This document shows, one piece after another, positions 37,306 through 48,448 of a stretch of 64,000 nucleotides of DNA (positions are counted from its first letter, which is position 1; each line of letters begins with the position of its first letter). The position numbers were made by a program, and so were the translations under genes. A model generated the notes under the pieces. That model made no database searches and was not told where the DNA came from. It saw only the letters and a program-made list of their open reading frames with translations. This stretch comes from Cliona cf. orientalis (taxonomy: Eukaryota > Porifera > Demospongiae > Clionaida > Clionaidae): positions 2,280,135 to 2,344,134 of the forward strand of contig OZ005692.1 in the NCBI GenBank assembly GCA_963930775.1. The letters run 5' to 3'.

Positions 37306-39105
37306 ATGGTAACTATTGAAGATTCTCGGCAATACCAAATTAAGAACATGGCAAGTGCTGAAGAGAACATACCTACCAGCAGAGAGACAGCATCACTGTC
37401 ACTGAATGAAAGACGAAATACACATACAAGAATGAGATCCAACTTTTACTGCAGACGTCAAAGGTGCTGTGTATCATCAAAAGCTGCTCTACTCATTTTA
37501 GTATGGAACTTGATTCTTATTGCTGGTTTTAAATATTTCCTTGATCCTAACTATTTTAGAGTATTATTTGTAAATAATGATGGCTTATATATAGTAAGTG
37601 TCATCATGTACTCTGTGGTGGCATTTCTTTTCCTCTTCTACCCTCTGGCTGGGTGTCTGGCTGACATACGGTGGGGAAGATATACAAAACTGTTGTCTAT
37701 AGTGTGCGTGTTATCTGGGGGAGTCTAGTGGCAGTGGCAGTACTTGGTGGTGTGGCATTTGCAAGTATCTGGATTTCTGTGCTATTGAAACCTCATGATA
37801 CCTATCCTAATACTATTCAACTCATCACGCTTGTTCTTGTCAGCGTATATAGTGTTTGGAATACCTACTCTTATTGCATTTCTACTTATACCCTGTGGTC
37901 TTATTTGTTTCAGTGCTAATGTAATACAGTATGGTATTGACCAGCTCCACGATGCTCCTATGGATGACTCTATCTTATACATTCATTGGTATGTCTGGAC
38001 AAGCTATGCTGAATTACTGCCCATGGAAATAGGATTTAATGCTTTTAGAAGTTTATTCGTTCTCTACAGTTCGGGCTTGATGTTGCTACCATTGCTGCTT
38101 CTTGGACCAACCCTTTGCATCCAACGATACAAGCTAAAATGGTTTTTGACAGATACAGGATCTAAAAATCCCTACAAGCTGGTTTACAGAGTGCTTAAAT
38201 TTGCCAAAGATCACACTAATCCAATTCGTCGCAGTGCCTTCACCTACTGTGAGGATGAGCTTCCCTCCCGGCTTGACTTTGGCAAGGAGAAATATGGAGG
38301 ACCCTTCACAACTGAACAGGTGGAGAATGTCAAAGCTTTCTTGGGAATCTTACGTGTATTACTGGCTCTAGCACCAATTATGATGGTAGATTTTTCAATG
38401 TATGGCGTACTTGGGAGATTTGCAAGTCATTTAGATGGAAAATTTTTCGAACTTCGGTATTCAGCGGATGAGAAAGGCTTTCAAGTTGACACCTTGACTC
38501 CGTTAATGATAACATTTCTCATCCCCATATATCTTTGCCTCTTTCGACCTTTCATTCAGAACTACATCCCAGGAATGCTGAAGAGAATTGGATTTGGAAT
38601 GATCTTCATTCTGCTCTCTATTTTATGCACCTCTGTAATAGATGCTTATGGACACATAGTACATGCCAATGTGACTGTATGTTTTCTTCATGATGACCTG
38701 TTTTCGGACTATGATGGAACGATACTCGATATCAACTCTTACTGGCTAGCAATTCAGTATTCTCTAAATGCAGTTGGCTACATGCTTCTCTACATAGCTG
38801 TGTATGAGTTCATATGTTCTCAGAGCCCTCATGCAATGAAAGGACTTGTAATCGGAACTTTCTTTGCCATCAAAGGTGTGTTTCAGCTGCTTGGTGTTGT
38901 AATAATATATCTACCTTTTGCCCTTGGATGGAGAGATACTTTGCGCAGTTTCCCCAGTTGTGGTTTTGTCTACTATCTTATCAATGTCATCATAGCCCTT
39001 ATTGGGATAGTGGCTTACACATGTGTTGCTTGGCAGTACCAGTATAGAGTGAGAGATGAACCTGACAACATCTATCGCTATGCTGAAGAGTACTATGCTA
39101 AATAA
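37306..39105 (+). pseudogene. POT/SLC15-like transporter, copy 2 (two offsetting frameshifts)
   Basis: By homology the frame starts at MVTIEDS (37306) or MASAEEN (37348; shared with copy 3) and ends at 39105, about 583-597 residues in full, normal for proton-dependent oligopeptide transporters. Family-like features are GCLADIRWGRY after the second membrane segment, NVIQYGIDQLHD, IHWYVWTSY and a late AVYEFICSQSPHAMKG. Two extra bases (TA) near 37682 and four (TATA) near 37845 shift the frame out and back, so about 55 codons between them are misread and the main frame meets a stop at 37728. All else is open, with about 11-12 membrane segments. Assignment to POT rests on motif resemblance. Confidence 0.7.
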
Positions 39106-39401
39106 ATGCTCAAGATGAACCCAACTATGACTATGATGACTACGATAACCTTGATGTGCACACTATCAATAATAATTAGTTAGAATATACACACTCTTAC
39201 TATTGTAATAGAACAGTGAATACTATTAATTACCCGATTCTTTTATTTAGCAACTGGTTACTGTTAGAACTTCATTAAAATTAATGTGTGAATGTATGGA
39301 CATATCCTTGATTGTACCTGAGTTTTTAAACTTATTCACTGACATAATAGTAATTATGTCAGGACAAAATTTTGTTAAGCCTAATTAACTTTGTATCAAA
39401 T
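39106..39401. other. Non-coding spacer
   Basis: No gene is seen. AT-rich 3' flank of the transporter. Confidence 0.5.
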
Positions 39402-39897
39402 GAAAAACTTGACCACATCCCCAGCAGCTACATAGTTCTAATGGTGCATGTGGTAAAAGGTCGTCAATATACACATCGATGCTGGGGCCTCAATCGCAGA
39501 GATGGAGTCTAAGACCAACTCTCGACTTCGAATTTCGATCCTTCAATCAAAGGAGATAAACTCGACAGCACAGTAGAGCTTCCGAACTTCAGATCGGTCG
39601 TGGCATGACGCGTGCTATAAATAGCGCAAGCCTAGCTTTATTTATCCACAGGATTACGTCAGCCAAGAGAACGCGTGAAGTTCGGCTAGCGTTACTTGTC
39701 GGAGAAAGTAGCACTCAGCTTTTAATGTATTCGCTGGATATATACGTAAGTTAATATATGATTCTGTGGATTTTCAGGTCTCAGAAGTGTTCTGTAAAGG
39801 CTCTGAATTTTAGCGCTATGACGACATAGGTTACATCATAATTACAACATAATTACCTAATAACCGCAAAAAAGTAAATTTATACTGGGGATGTAAT
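39402..39897 (+). repeat. 500-bp tandem repeat, unit R1
   Basis: Begins TTGACCACATCCCCAGCAG and includes GGTAAAAGGTCGTCA (39452-39466), GCTATAAATAGCGCAAG, GCTTTATTTATCCAC and GTATTCGCTGGATATATA, ending with an AT-rich TCATAATTAC block. Unit R2 follows directly at a 500-bp period. No coding capacity is evident. Confidence 0.8.
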
Positions 39898-40485
39898 AAT
39901 AATGAACCCTTGACCATCTCCCCAGTAGCTGCATAGTGTAATGGTGCATGTGGTAAAAGGTCGTCAATAGAATGCGTACACATCGATCGATGCTCGCCCC
40001 AGAAATCATGGAGATGGCGTCTAAGATCGACTCTCAGCCTTGACAGCGACAAGTTTCGATGCTTCAGTCACAGAGACGAACTCGACAGTACAGTATTCCT
40101 TCCGAACTTCAGATTGGTCACGCTGCTGCAGTCGCGCGCGGGCCAGCCCCTTGTGACAATGCGTGCTATAATATTATATAGCGCAAGGCTAGCTTTATTT
40201 ATCCACGGCATTACGTAAGCCAAGAAAACACGTGAAGTTCAACCAACAGTACTTCTCAGAGAAAGTAGCGCTCAGCTTGTAATGTATTCGCTGGATATAT
40301 ACACGCGTAAGATACTCTACATATTTACTGATTTTCAAGTCCCAGAAAGGCTCCAGCGAGGCCCTGAATTTTCTCATAATTACCTCATAGATTAGCTACC
40401 TAAGAGATTACACCATAGGTTTCATCATAATTACACCATAATTACCTTATAACCACAGAAAAGTAAATTGCTACTGGGGAGATTA
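39898..40485 (+). repeat. 500-bp tandem repeat, unit R2
   Basis: Same order of motifs as R1, with GGTAAAAGGTCGTCA at 39952-39966 exactly 500 bp after the first. A third copy in reverse orientation lies at 59527-60255 (interrupted), which shows the unit is dispersed. Confidence 0.8.
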
Positions 40486-40754
40486 TTTTATCATTTGCAG
40501 AATTTTTCCAGTGCAGAAAAGATCACCATAATAATAATTATTTATGACACAAAATTAGCATGACATTGTGATAAATTTTCGCCAATGAAAACAGTAGGTG
40601 GAGAAATTGGCACAAATTTTCTCCATTTCCATGTGTACGATAAATGAAAACTTCCACGTACTATCGTGACTGAAAATTAATCCATAGGACACACAATTCA
40701 TAACATACATACAATGATACTATAGTCAAGTAGCTACTGTATGTTGACATACCA

Positions 40755-41442
40755 CTAGTACTCCGACAGTGATTCTTCAATAATAATATTGTACTCCTGG
40801 AACCGTCTCTTACACAATTTAATCACAAGGCAGCAACAGCCAGTAACTACTACACAGGCGATAACTACTAGGGTGACTACTGCAGAGGGAACTGCAGTGG
40901 TTACTAGAACCATAAGAGTCTGTAATTTTGTTACTCGAGCCTCCAAATGGATAATATTATACAGGGATGAAGAGTTATCAGTGTTAGCGTACGCAACCAA
41001 GCACGTTTTTCCAATTCTGAATTTCAGAGGAATAGTTTGATTTGTGTCTTCAAGTTTACGTGCAGCATGCTCTAAAGTAATGTTGGCATCAAGTACTGAT
41101 GCATTCACAGCCAATCGAAGGTAGTAGCTATGTACGTGACCTTGAGGTATAATAATATGCAAATTGTAGTACCCTCGCTTTTTTTACTCTGTAAATGTTC
41201 TCAATGCTTTCTGGATCAGTAAAATTTAATGGTTTATGTTCCTCAATTATACAGTCAGTGCTATGACAAGTATTGAGGTTAAATGAATGTGTTTCAGGGC
41301 CAAATGTAACGTAAATGTCCCCTCTTACGCTATCGGAGCCATTTACTTCTCCGTTAGGAGTGATTGTGTAGCTCAGTGTGGATCCTGGGAGCAAATACAG
41401 CCGGTTAAAGTTTCGAGTCTCGCTAATATTTTGATTCTTCAT
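40755..41442 (-). CDS. Single-pass membrane protein with short acidic tail (frame broken in an A7 run)
   Basis: Two overlapping minus-strand frames meet at a run of seven A (sense strand) near 41177: ...ESIENIYRVKK in one frame and RGYYNLHIIIPQGHVHSYYLRL in the other. A one-base indel in the run, biological or technical, explains the split. The ectodomain has N-glycosylation sites (NQTI, NASV, NITL). A long hydrophobic segment (LMVLVTTAVPSAVVTLVVIA...CCCLVI) is followed by a basic stop-transfer KLCKRR and a tail ending ESLSEY, so it would be a type I protein. I do not recognise the family. Upstream exons are uncertain. Confidence 0.5.
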
Positions 41443-41537
41443 AAGGCATCACCTTAACAATTGTCAGTAAGGAATTACAACTAGAATCAAAGGTATAGAT
41501 TAATTTTTCTATTACACTGTCAGCAAGTTGAGAATCG

Positions 41538-41744
41538 TTAACTTAAAGCCAAGAGAGATTGAACTTCTTGTTGATAGTAATTATTTAGCTCACCAACAAT
41601 AACCATGGTTACCGTATCTTCACTGATGAAAGTATCAAAATTTAATTTTGGTCTACCGATGAGATTTTTGTCCACACAAAACCACCAAGAAGTGCTGTAG
41701 CGTGCCACAATGGCTCCGTGCAATGTGCTGGAATGGCCATGCAT
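41538..41744 (-). other. Possible upstream exon of the single-pass membrane protein
   Basis: An open frame starts at ATG 41744 (HGHSSTLHGAIVARYSTSWW...) and has a GTGAGC donor-like site after VTMVIVG near 41594. No acceptor in matching phase was found upstream of 41442, so the link is weak. Confidence 0.25.
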
Positions 41745-41789
41745 AGGGAGGCGTGTGCAACAATGGTTCGTTCATGTATACTAATATAC

Positions 41790-42035
41790 GTATGTATGGA
41801 TGGGAGGGGATGGGTTGCCAATGGTTAGCCAGGTTAGTCTCTAGGGTTTGTCTATAATATGGGGGAAATAATGATTGGCAGCAGCGACAACAGCGGTGGT
41901 GTATAGTGGTTGGGGCTGTTGTGTGTGGAACAGAATGTAGCGGGTTCGAATCTCACTCTATGCTTTGATTTTTTTTTTTCACTTGTCGAAATTTTTCTAA
42001 GTTCTCGCGAATCTTTCCAGCACAGAACCAGTATA
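41790..42035 (+). mobile_element. SINE-like repeat with tRNA-like head, copy 1
   Basis: The part at 41893-41965 has an A-box-like TGGTGTATAGTGG and a B-box-like GGGTTCGAATCTC about 45 bases later, the layout of an RNA polymerase III internal promoter, followed by a T-rich tail. A closely similar copy lies at 58450-58690. Homology also covers about 90 bases upstream of the tRNA-like part. Confidence 0.6.
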
Positions 42036-43181
42036 GCATGCTGCAAGTGCATCCATAACCACAATCACACCAAAAATCATACCAAGAAATATAATAATAG
42101 AAACATTGTCATCCTGTATTACAACATTTCATGCATCAAAAATAATGATCATGCCTCTGCACAATAATTATAAATACTGACTTAATTGTTTAATCGATTG
42201 GAATTTCATTCTCAGACTGCTACTCTGTGTACTGTGCAGTCCAGGAGCATAGGCATGATCTACATAATTATTAACAATAATTATTGCATCTGTATGCATA
42301 ATATTACACTTGCTTTCACGCATATAATATTATTATACTAGTACTAATACTCTGACCCTCCGAACCAAACAGAGCGGCAAGCCTGAATGAAGAGTAAGAG
42401 TATAGGTATACATGACTTCCATTGCATGAATTGGTAACTTCCTATGTGTCTCAGCCTAAACATACAATGTTTGTGTTTCACTGCATGCAGCTGACCATAA
42501 TAATATTATTATTATTGTAATACAGCGCATGATCTATCACATGCCCTTGTGGTTGTATGTGTGGCTGCATATGCAGTATCTACATGCCACTTTGGTCGGA
42601 GGCGACCCACCTGGCTACCATTATTCATAGGCAAGCAACCACATACACATACATAGGAAAATCATCAAAGAATAGGTGGATAAAAATGAGGGTTCAGAGT
42701 CAAATATCACTAATTCAGTGATTCACATCAAAAGATGCATTTTGCTTCCTCTTCAGCTATAATAATATTATACTCATAGTGTCATGTGCTGCTGTAATGA
42801 GCCTTTATCAATTAATTTTATACGTATTATGTTCTAATTTAGGCGCCCATGAGATCTGCACAATTTTTTTGGTTAAGGCACCTTTCCAGACATCAATTAT
42901 TTTTAGGCAGTGCCTATTTTAGTTGGAGCGTATTGCCACGTGTAATATGTGATACTGTGGATCCAGTCAATCTATTGAGCTAGCGGTTTAGATGTCAAAC
43001 CATAAAGGAAGCTGCACTGTCTGTTACCATAGATGCTGTTACATTAATTTTATAATGACTTACGTACTGCTTTGATCATGATTATAATAATTATTATATT
43101 ATCTTTCTGGAGCTAGATAATATAGTCTGCAGCTTGGTTGTGGCAAAGCTCCAATCAAAATTGAATGTCGTTGGTGTGTGT
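42036..43181. other. Non-coding interval
   Basis: No gene is supported. The interval holds AT-rich sequence with several ATAATATTAT runs. Confidence 0.45.
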
Positions 43182-43195
43182 GGTAAAGGTCGTCA
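43182..43195 (+). promoter_or_regulatory. GGTAAAGGTCGTCA motif upstream of transporter copy 3
   Basis: A match with one fewer A, followed by ATATAGTGCGTACAC as in the TRAF promoters. It lies about 290 bp upstream of the ATG at 43475 that corresponds to the likely transporter start. Confidence 0.4.
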
Positions 43196-43525
43196 ATATA
43201 GTGCGTACACGTATACAGGTCTACATTGGTTTACGAATTATCAAACGTCATTGCTGCATACTTCCTGCTCTGCAACATGAGTCTGATTGGTCCCTTTCAA
43301 TGCAGCACGGTTACTAAGCAACTGCCCACAAAACCACGTTCTGCAGCAACTACAAAAGTCAGGCAGTAGAGTAGATTTAATGAATATAATATATATTAAG
43401 TTATTTGAATGCAATTTCAATTTTGATTGGAGCTTTTGCCACAACAAAGCTGCAGACTATATTATCTACTATCTATGGCAACTATTGAGGATTCACAGTA
43501 ATTACACAAACTCAAACTTAAGGGC

Positions 43526-44451
43526 TTGGCTAACGCTGAAGAGAATATATCTATTAGTACACCACTCTTACAAAGTGAAAGACGAAGAACACATGCAAAA
43601 ATGCAATCCAACTTTCACTGCAGACGTCAAAGGTGCTGTGTTTCATCAAAAGCTGCACTATTCATTTTAGTGTGGAACTTGATTCTTGTAGCTGGGTTTA
43701 AAGGTTTCCTTGATCCTAACTTTTTTAGAGTATTATTTGTAAATGGTGATCCTTATGGCATATTAAGTGTCACCATGTATTCCATTGTGGCATTTCTTTT
43801 CCTCTTCTATCCTCTGGCTGGGTGTCTGGCTGATATACGATGGGGAAGATACAAAACTGTTATCTATAGTGTGCGTGTTATCTGGGGGAGTCTATTGGCA
43901 ATGACAGTACTTGGAGGTGTGGTTGCTAGTATCCTGATTCCTGTGCTATTGAAATCTCCAGATACCTTAGCGGCTAATGCTATTCAACTCATCATACTTG
44001 GTCTTGTCGGTGTAGTGTTTGGAATACCTGCTCTTATTGTAGCTCTACTTATGTTCTGTGGTCTCGTTTGCTTCAATTCTAATGTAATACAGTATGGTAT
44101 GGACCAGCTCCACGATGCTCCCATGGAAGACTCTATTTTATACATTCATTGGTATGTCTGGACAAGCTATGCTGGATTACTACCACTCGAAATGGGATTT
44201 AACATTGTCGGGAATGCATTTTTTGTCTACAGTTTTTGCTTGATGTCACTTCCATTTATGCTTTTGGGAATAACTCTTTGCATTGAACGATACAAGCGTC
44301 AATGGTTTTTGACGGATACAGGTTCTAAAAATCCCTACAAGCTGGTTTATAGAGTGACTAAATTTGCCAAAGATCACACTAATCCAATTCGTCGCAGTGC
44401 TTTCACCTACTGTGAGGATGAGCTTCCCTCCCGGCTTGACTTGGGCAAGGA
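43526..44451 (+). CDS. POT/SLC15-like transporter, copy 3 (no ATG, runs into gap)
   Basis: About 308 codons are open without a break: SKAALFILVWNLILVAGF, GCLADIRWGRYKTV, GVVFGIPALIV, CFNSNVIQYGMDQLHD and IHWYVWTSYAGLLP match copy 2, including its unshifted frame. The codon where copy 2 has ATG (MASAEEN) is TTG here, and an upstream ATG at 43475 meets a stop (TAA at 43499) after eight codons. The first in-frame ATG is therefore near 43604 (MQSNFHC), after the soluble tail, which could still give a complete membrane domain. The frame enters the gap at 44452 and its C-terminal half is not visible. By family it would move small peptides or similar solutes with protons. Confidence 0.65.
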
Positions 44452-44651
44452 NNNNNNNNNNNNNNNNNNNNNNNNNNNNNNNNNNNNNNNNNNNNNNNNN
44501 NNNNNNNNNNNNNNNNNNNNNNNNNNNNNNNNNNNNNNNNNNNNNNNNNNNNNNNNNNNNNNNNNNNNNNNNNNNNNNNNNNNNNNNNNNNNNNNNNNNN
44601 NNNNNNNNNNNNNNNNNNNNNNNNNNNNNNNNNNNNNNNNNNNNNNNNNNN
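44452..44651. other. Assembly gap (200 N)
   Basis: Exactly 200 N bases. The sequence on the left is transporter; on the right it is membrane-gene remnant, so the true length and the joined content are unknown. Confidence 0.99.
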
Positions 44652-44716
44652 TTTATCCTATAGCTACAAGAGTTTTCAGGGCTTGTCTAAAATTTATGGG
44701 TTTCAGAAGGTGGGAT
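44652..44716 (+). pseudogene. Membrane-gene remnant, left part (split by retrotransposon)
   Basis: Matches the LLYPTRVFRACLRFMGFRRWD part of the block A membrane gene and stops at GTGGGAT, which is repeated at 49227-49233 where the gene resumes. It does not belong to the transporter that precedes the gap. Confidence 0.8.
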
Positions 44717-44844
44717 TATACTTAATTTCTGTAGCTACAATGCATACAGCAGACATACAAAATAGCAAGGATGCTAATTCAAAGTGTATATGCCTAAACA
44801 ATTATATCACTAATGAATATTAATAATTACTAGTGTAACTGTTA

Positions 44845-46103
44845 CTAATAGTTTGGTGCAGCTTGTGGTATTGTATTGACTTTTTGTTTATTCCACTGTG
44901 CTAGTGTTCTTGGAAAAAATGAAGCCTGATATGATGCTGTGTTTGCTCTTGGTATCATGAGAGTATTCAGCTGACTTGATGCTCTAGTATAGTATGGATG
45001 TTGATGTGGTATAATTGGAGCGTCGGGGAAGTGAGTTTGCTGTCTAACAATCTTTGAAAGATGGCTCATGCTGGCTTGTGTCCGCCTACTGCTTAGTGTT
45101 GGTATGCGTGCACTTTCCAATAATTTTTCATAATCCGAGTTCCAAGCTTTTAAGCATATTCTAAGTGCAAGCTTCTGTACATTCTCAATATTTTCAATTT
45201 CTCCTTTATGAAAGGGATTCCATACTGGAGACGCATACACCAAGTGAGGCCTGATGGTAGTCAAATATAGTTTCAGAAGAGTGTTTTGGTTGCAGTGTTT
45301 GTATAAACTCCTATACATCATTCCAATTAGTTTCCTTGCCTTCTTACACAAAGCAGTAATGTGGGGTCGCCAAGAGAGAGTATTCGTTATTATTACTCCT
45401 AAATACTTGTAGCTCTCAACCTGGACCAGCTCTGTAGAGTTTAGATATAGTTGAGGAGGAAATAAGGAGTTGGACCTTTTTCTTGAGATTAACATCATAC
45501 GACATTTATCTTCGTTAAAGTTAAGATGTTTATAGTTAAAGAAAGAAGTAATGGCACTGATATCTTCCTGTAACTTAACACTGCATAGTCATTTGTTGAT
45601 GTAATTATACGGTATAAAGCGATGTCATCAGCAAACATATTAATTTCGCTGCCAGATGAGATGGTTGTAACGACGTTATTGATGTACATAATAAATAGCA
45701 AGGGACCAAGAATACTGCCTTGTGGTACACCTGATACAACTGGTAATTTGTTGGATAATTCACCTTCAACTGCTACAACCTGATGTCTGTCGGACAGATA
45801 GTCCTTAAACCATCTAATTAGATATGGATTCAGATTGATTTCTTCCATTTGCTGGAGAAGGGGAAGGTGTGGTACTTTGTCAAAGGCCTTACTGACATCA
45901 AAAAATATGACACAAACTTCTTTTCCTTGATCCAGCGCTTGTGACCAATCATCTATTACTTTGATTAGAGCAGATATCGTAGAGCGTGACTCCATAAATC
46001 CCCATTGTCTTGGCGATATTGGGGCATAAGTTGTAAGATGATCCAGTACTAGCCTCGTCCCCAGGCCCTTTGTGGGGAGGAGGAGAAAGGGCCTGGTACA
46101 CAC
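44845..46103 (-). pseudogene. Reverse transcriptase of element X, catalytic and C-terminal part
   Basis: Two minus-strand frames (45495-46103 and 44845-45498) cover the palm with FFDVSKAFD and FADD, then the thumb and tail (LISRKRSN, YKYLGVIITNTLSW, LCKKARKLIGMMYRS, SFFPRTLAQWN). They are separated by a frameshift after TSTNDYAVL. The first ten or so residues of the upper frame come from the foldback element, not the retrotransposon. Confidence 0.75.
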
Positions 46104-46497
46104 TGTTTGCGCATGCTCAGTTACCCTAAGAATCTTAGGGGATCGGATATTTCCTAGTATACTTGCCCTTTGACCTTAACTCCTTTAGCAAGCTTAAAAC
46201 GGTTCGAGTTTCGAGCGAGACTTCAAGGAAGCTCAAGGGACTTCGCCTTATCGATCAACGAAGGACTGCCTCGACTCCAATCGGAGTAGGCGCGCGTTTA
46301 GCACGAGCGCTAGTGCGAAGGTCAGAAGGTCATTCCGTATTCTGTAGACATATGGATCGTTTCACTTATCAGCACGTGGTAGGGGTTAGTGTACGTAAAC
46401 TTTTACGGACGTTTTTACGGAAAAGTTGACGCATGCGCAAACGGTGTGTACCAGGCCCTTTCTCCTCCTCCCCTCAAAGGGCCTGGGGACGAGGCTA
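46050..46497. mobile_element. Foldback element with 9-bp target duplication (copy 2)
   Basis: Ends TAGCCTCGTCCCCAGGCCC and GGGCCTGGGGACGAGGCTA; arms of about 70 bp closely match copy 1 (21305-21930). ATCCAGTAC at 46041-46049 and 46498-46506 is an exact 9-bp duplication. It sits inside the reverse-transcriptase frame of element X, so it is younger than X. No coding sequence is recognised. Confidence 0.9.
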
Positions 46498-46530
46498 ATC
46501 CAGTACTACCTTTTTGACATGCTTTTCTAT

Positions 46531-48448
46531 AATTAACCCTCGGCGCATGCGCGAGAGTTGGTTTGTCTGTCTGTCTGTTACCGCGCTAGCTGCTACATAC
46601 CTCGTTTGCGAGTCCAATTTGCGGTGTTGCAAGGTTCCTTATGGCGTTCCCAATTCATGATTTGTGTGGATTTCTCCGAAAACGCTTTGTTCGCCAGTTT
46701 TGGTGTCATTCGCCGATTCTAAGCTTCTTGACTTTGCTCGAGCTAGCAATTGCATGACTTAACGTATAAATAGGTTGCGCACTATATACGGTATGTACGT
46801 CTATAACCCTCAGCGCATGCGCATATGCCGGTTGCATCAACCCCGCCCCTCAGTCCACCAGCGACCTTTTGACGATTGTGGCTTTCTAAGCGGCATAACT
46901 GCCTATATTTTTGTGGTACCCTTTGACTCTCTGGCTTGTATGCATGCATATTATGGAATTACAGTGCTTGAAACCAAGTGAGTTCAATATGCGATATCAT
47001 AATATTGGACATGCAATATTGCTCAGTGTAGACTTCAGTCTTGTGCTAAGGCTTTGTATCATAGTCCTTCTATAGTTAAGATGTAGCTGGCTAAGTCCCC
47101 AAGAATTGGAGATTAGGCTACAGTGAGGAAGGTTGAGTTGATGTCATGAAGGGGGCTGGGCACGAGACTATTATAGTGTGGAGTTTGATTTATTTATTTT
47201 TTTTTTTTTTTGTCTATAATACTTCTTGCTTAGCAAAGGATGCACAATAGCTGACACAAAAAATAGCTAATCGTGTGTACACCCCATAAATAAAATATTA
47301 AAATTATATTGATACAAAAGTTATAATTATAATAGTGTAAAATAAGATACATGCAGTGTATAAATAATGATAAAGTAAATAATAGTTATTGCAGTAACCT
47401 TTTAAAAGCCTGTAAGCTGCTCGCAGTGACTTGTTGCTCAGTGAGGTGGTTCCATGCAGTTGCACCACTCGGTACAAATGAATAAAAGAATGCATTTGTT
47501 CTCGCAAATGGCTGATGTAGCAGGTGTGATCTTGCACGCCTCTCACAATAACTTGTAGTCTCTTGAAAGATAGAGGGGAAATCACACAGACCATGAATAA
47601 TACGAAACATGTGCTGTAATTTTAGATGCAATCGATGATGCTGTAAGGATGGTAAGTCAACCATTTGCATAAGCTGTGTATAGCCCTGGTCCCACTTGCG
47701 AGTAATAAGTTTCATGGCAAACTTTTGTACCCCTTCCAATGCATCAACGTCTTTTTGGAGGTAAGGGTCCCATAAAGGAGCTGCATACTCTAGATGCGGC
47801 CTAACGAGTGAGAGATACAGCTGCTTGATTGTGCTGGGTGTAGCATGATTATAAAATTGTCTATACAGCAGACCAAGCAGTTTCCTAGCTTTTGAACAAA
47901 CCATAGCTATATATGGTCTGACCAGCTTAGGTTGCTCCTCAAGAGAACTCCAAGGTACTTAAAAATTTCAACTCTTTCCAATGGAACTCCATTCAAATAA
48001 AAGGTGAACGTATAGGTCACACTGGGTTTCCTCGATATTATCATGTACTTGCACTTGGTGGCATTAAGTTTTAGATAATTGGAACTTGCCCACTGTTCTA
48101 CTCCTTCTATATCATGTTGGATGGCTCTAGCGTCCTGTGGACTAGCAATTAATCGATAAAGTAGGACATCATCTGCATAAAGAACACACTGAGAAAGTGG
48201 TGAAAGGGAGATGGTAGTAATATCATTTATATAGATCAAAAATAAAAGAGGGCCTAACACAGATACAACACGCTAGGGAATTATTGCTGCTATATTAGCT
48301 GTTAAACCGTCTTGAATAACACAGCTGTGCAAGTAACATTAGCTAGCCTCATCCCCGTCTTGCCCTGGCCCCAGCCCTTTAGCTGTCCCCTTTTCTGCAT
48401 GCATTCAACTGTTGAAGCATGTAGCTAATGCCATGCAGCACGCCGAGG
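46531..48448. mobile_element. Insertion within X, ends AACCCTCGGCG, carrying element Y
   Basis: The left end AACCCTCGGCGCATGCGC faces an inverted GCACGCCGAGGGTT at the right end near 48435-48448. On either side element X continues (ASK before, then EKHVKKVVLDHL). A second AACCCTCAGCGCATGCGC occurs at 46806, so several related pieces may be stacked here. Boundaries are approximate. Confidence 0.45.
47189..48268 (-). mobile_element. Non-LTR retrotransposon Y, 5'-truncated, poly-A tailed
   Basis: The minus strand encodes SVLGPLLFLIYINDI, YADDVLLYR, FKYLGVLLRSNLSWSDHI, then (frame change near 47905) KARKLLGLLYRQF, WNHLTEQQV and a stop near 47386. The 3' end has an A-rich tail (plus-strand T run at 47190-47212). 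It begins exactly at the PQGS-VLGPLL point of the reverse transcriptase, as 5'-truncated copies often do. It is a different element from X. Confidence 0.75.

Noticed and set aside
41893..41965. A genuine tRNA gene
   Set aside because: B-box and A-box are present but a cloverleaf with acceptor-stem pairing is not evident, and a similar copy exists within another repeat, so a SINE-like origin fits better.
43526..44725. A single fused protein spanning the N run
   Set aside because: The right side belongs to the multi-pass membrane family, not the transporter; the open frame through N is an artefact.
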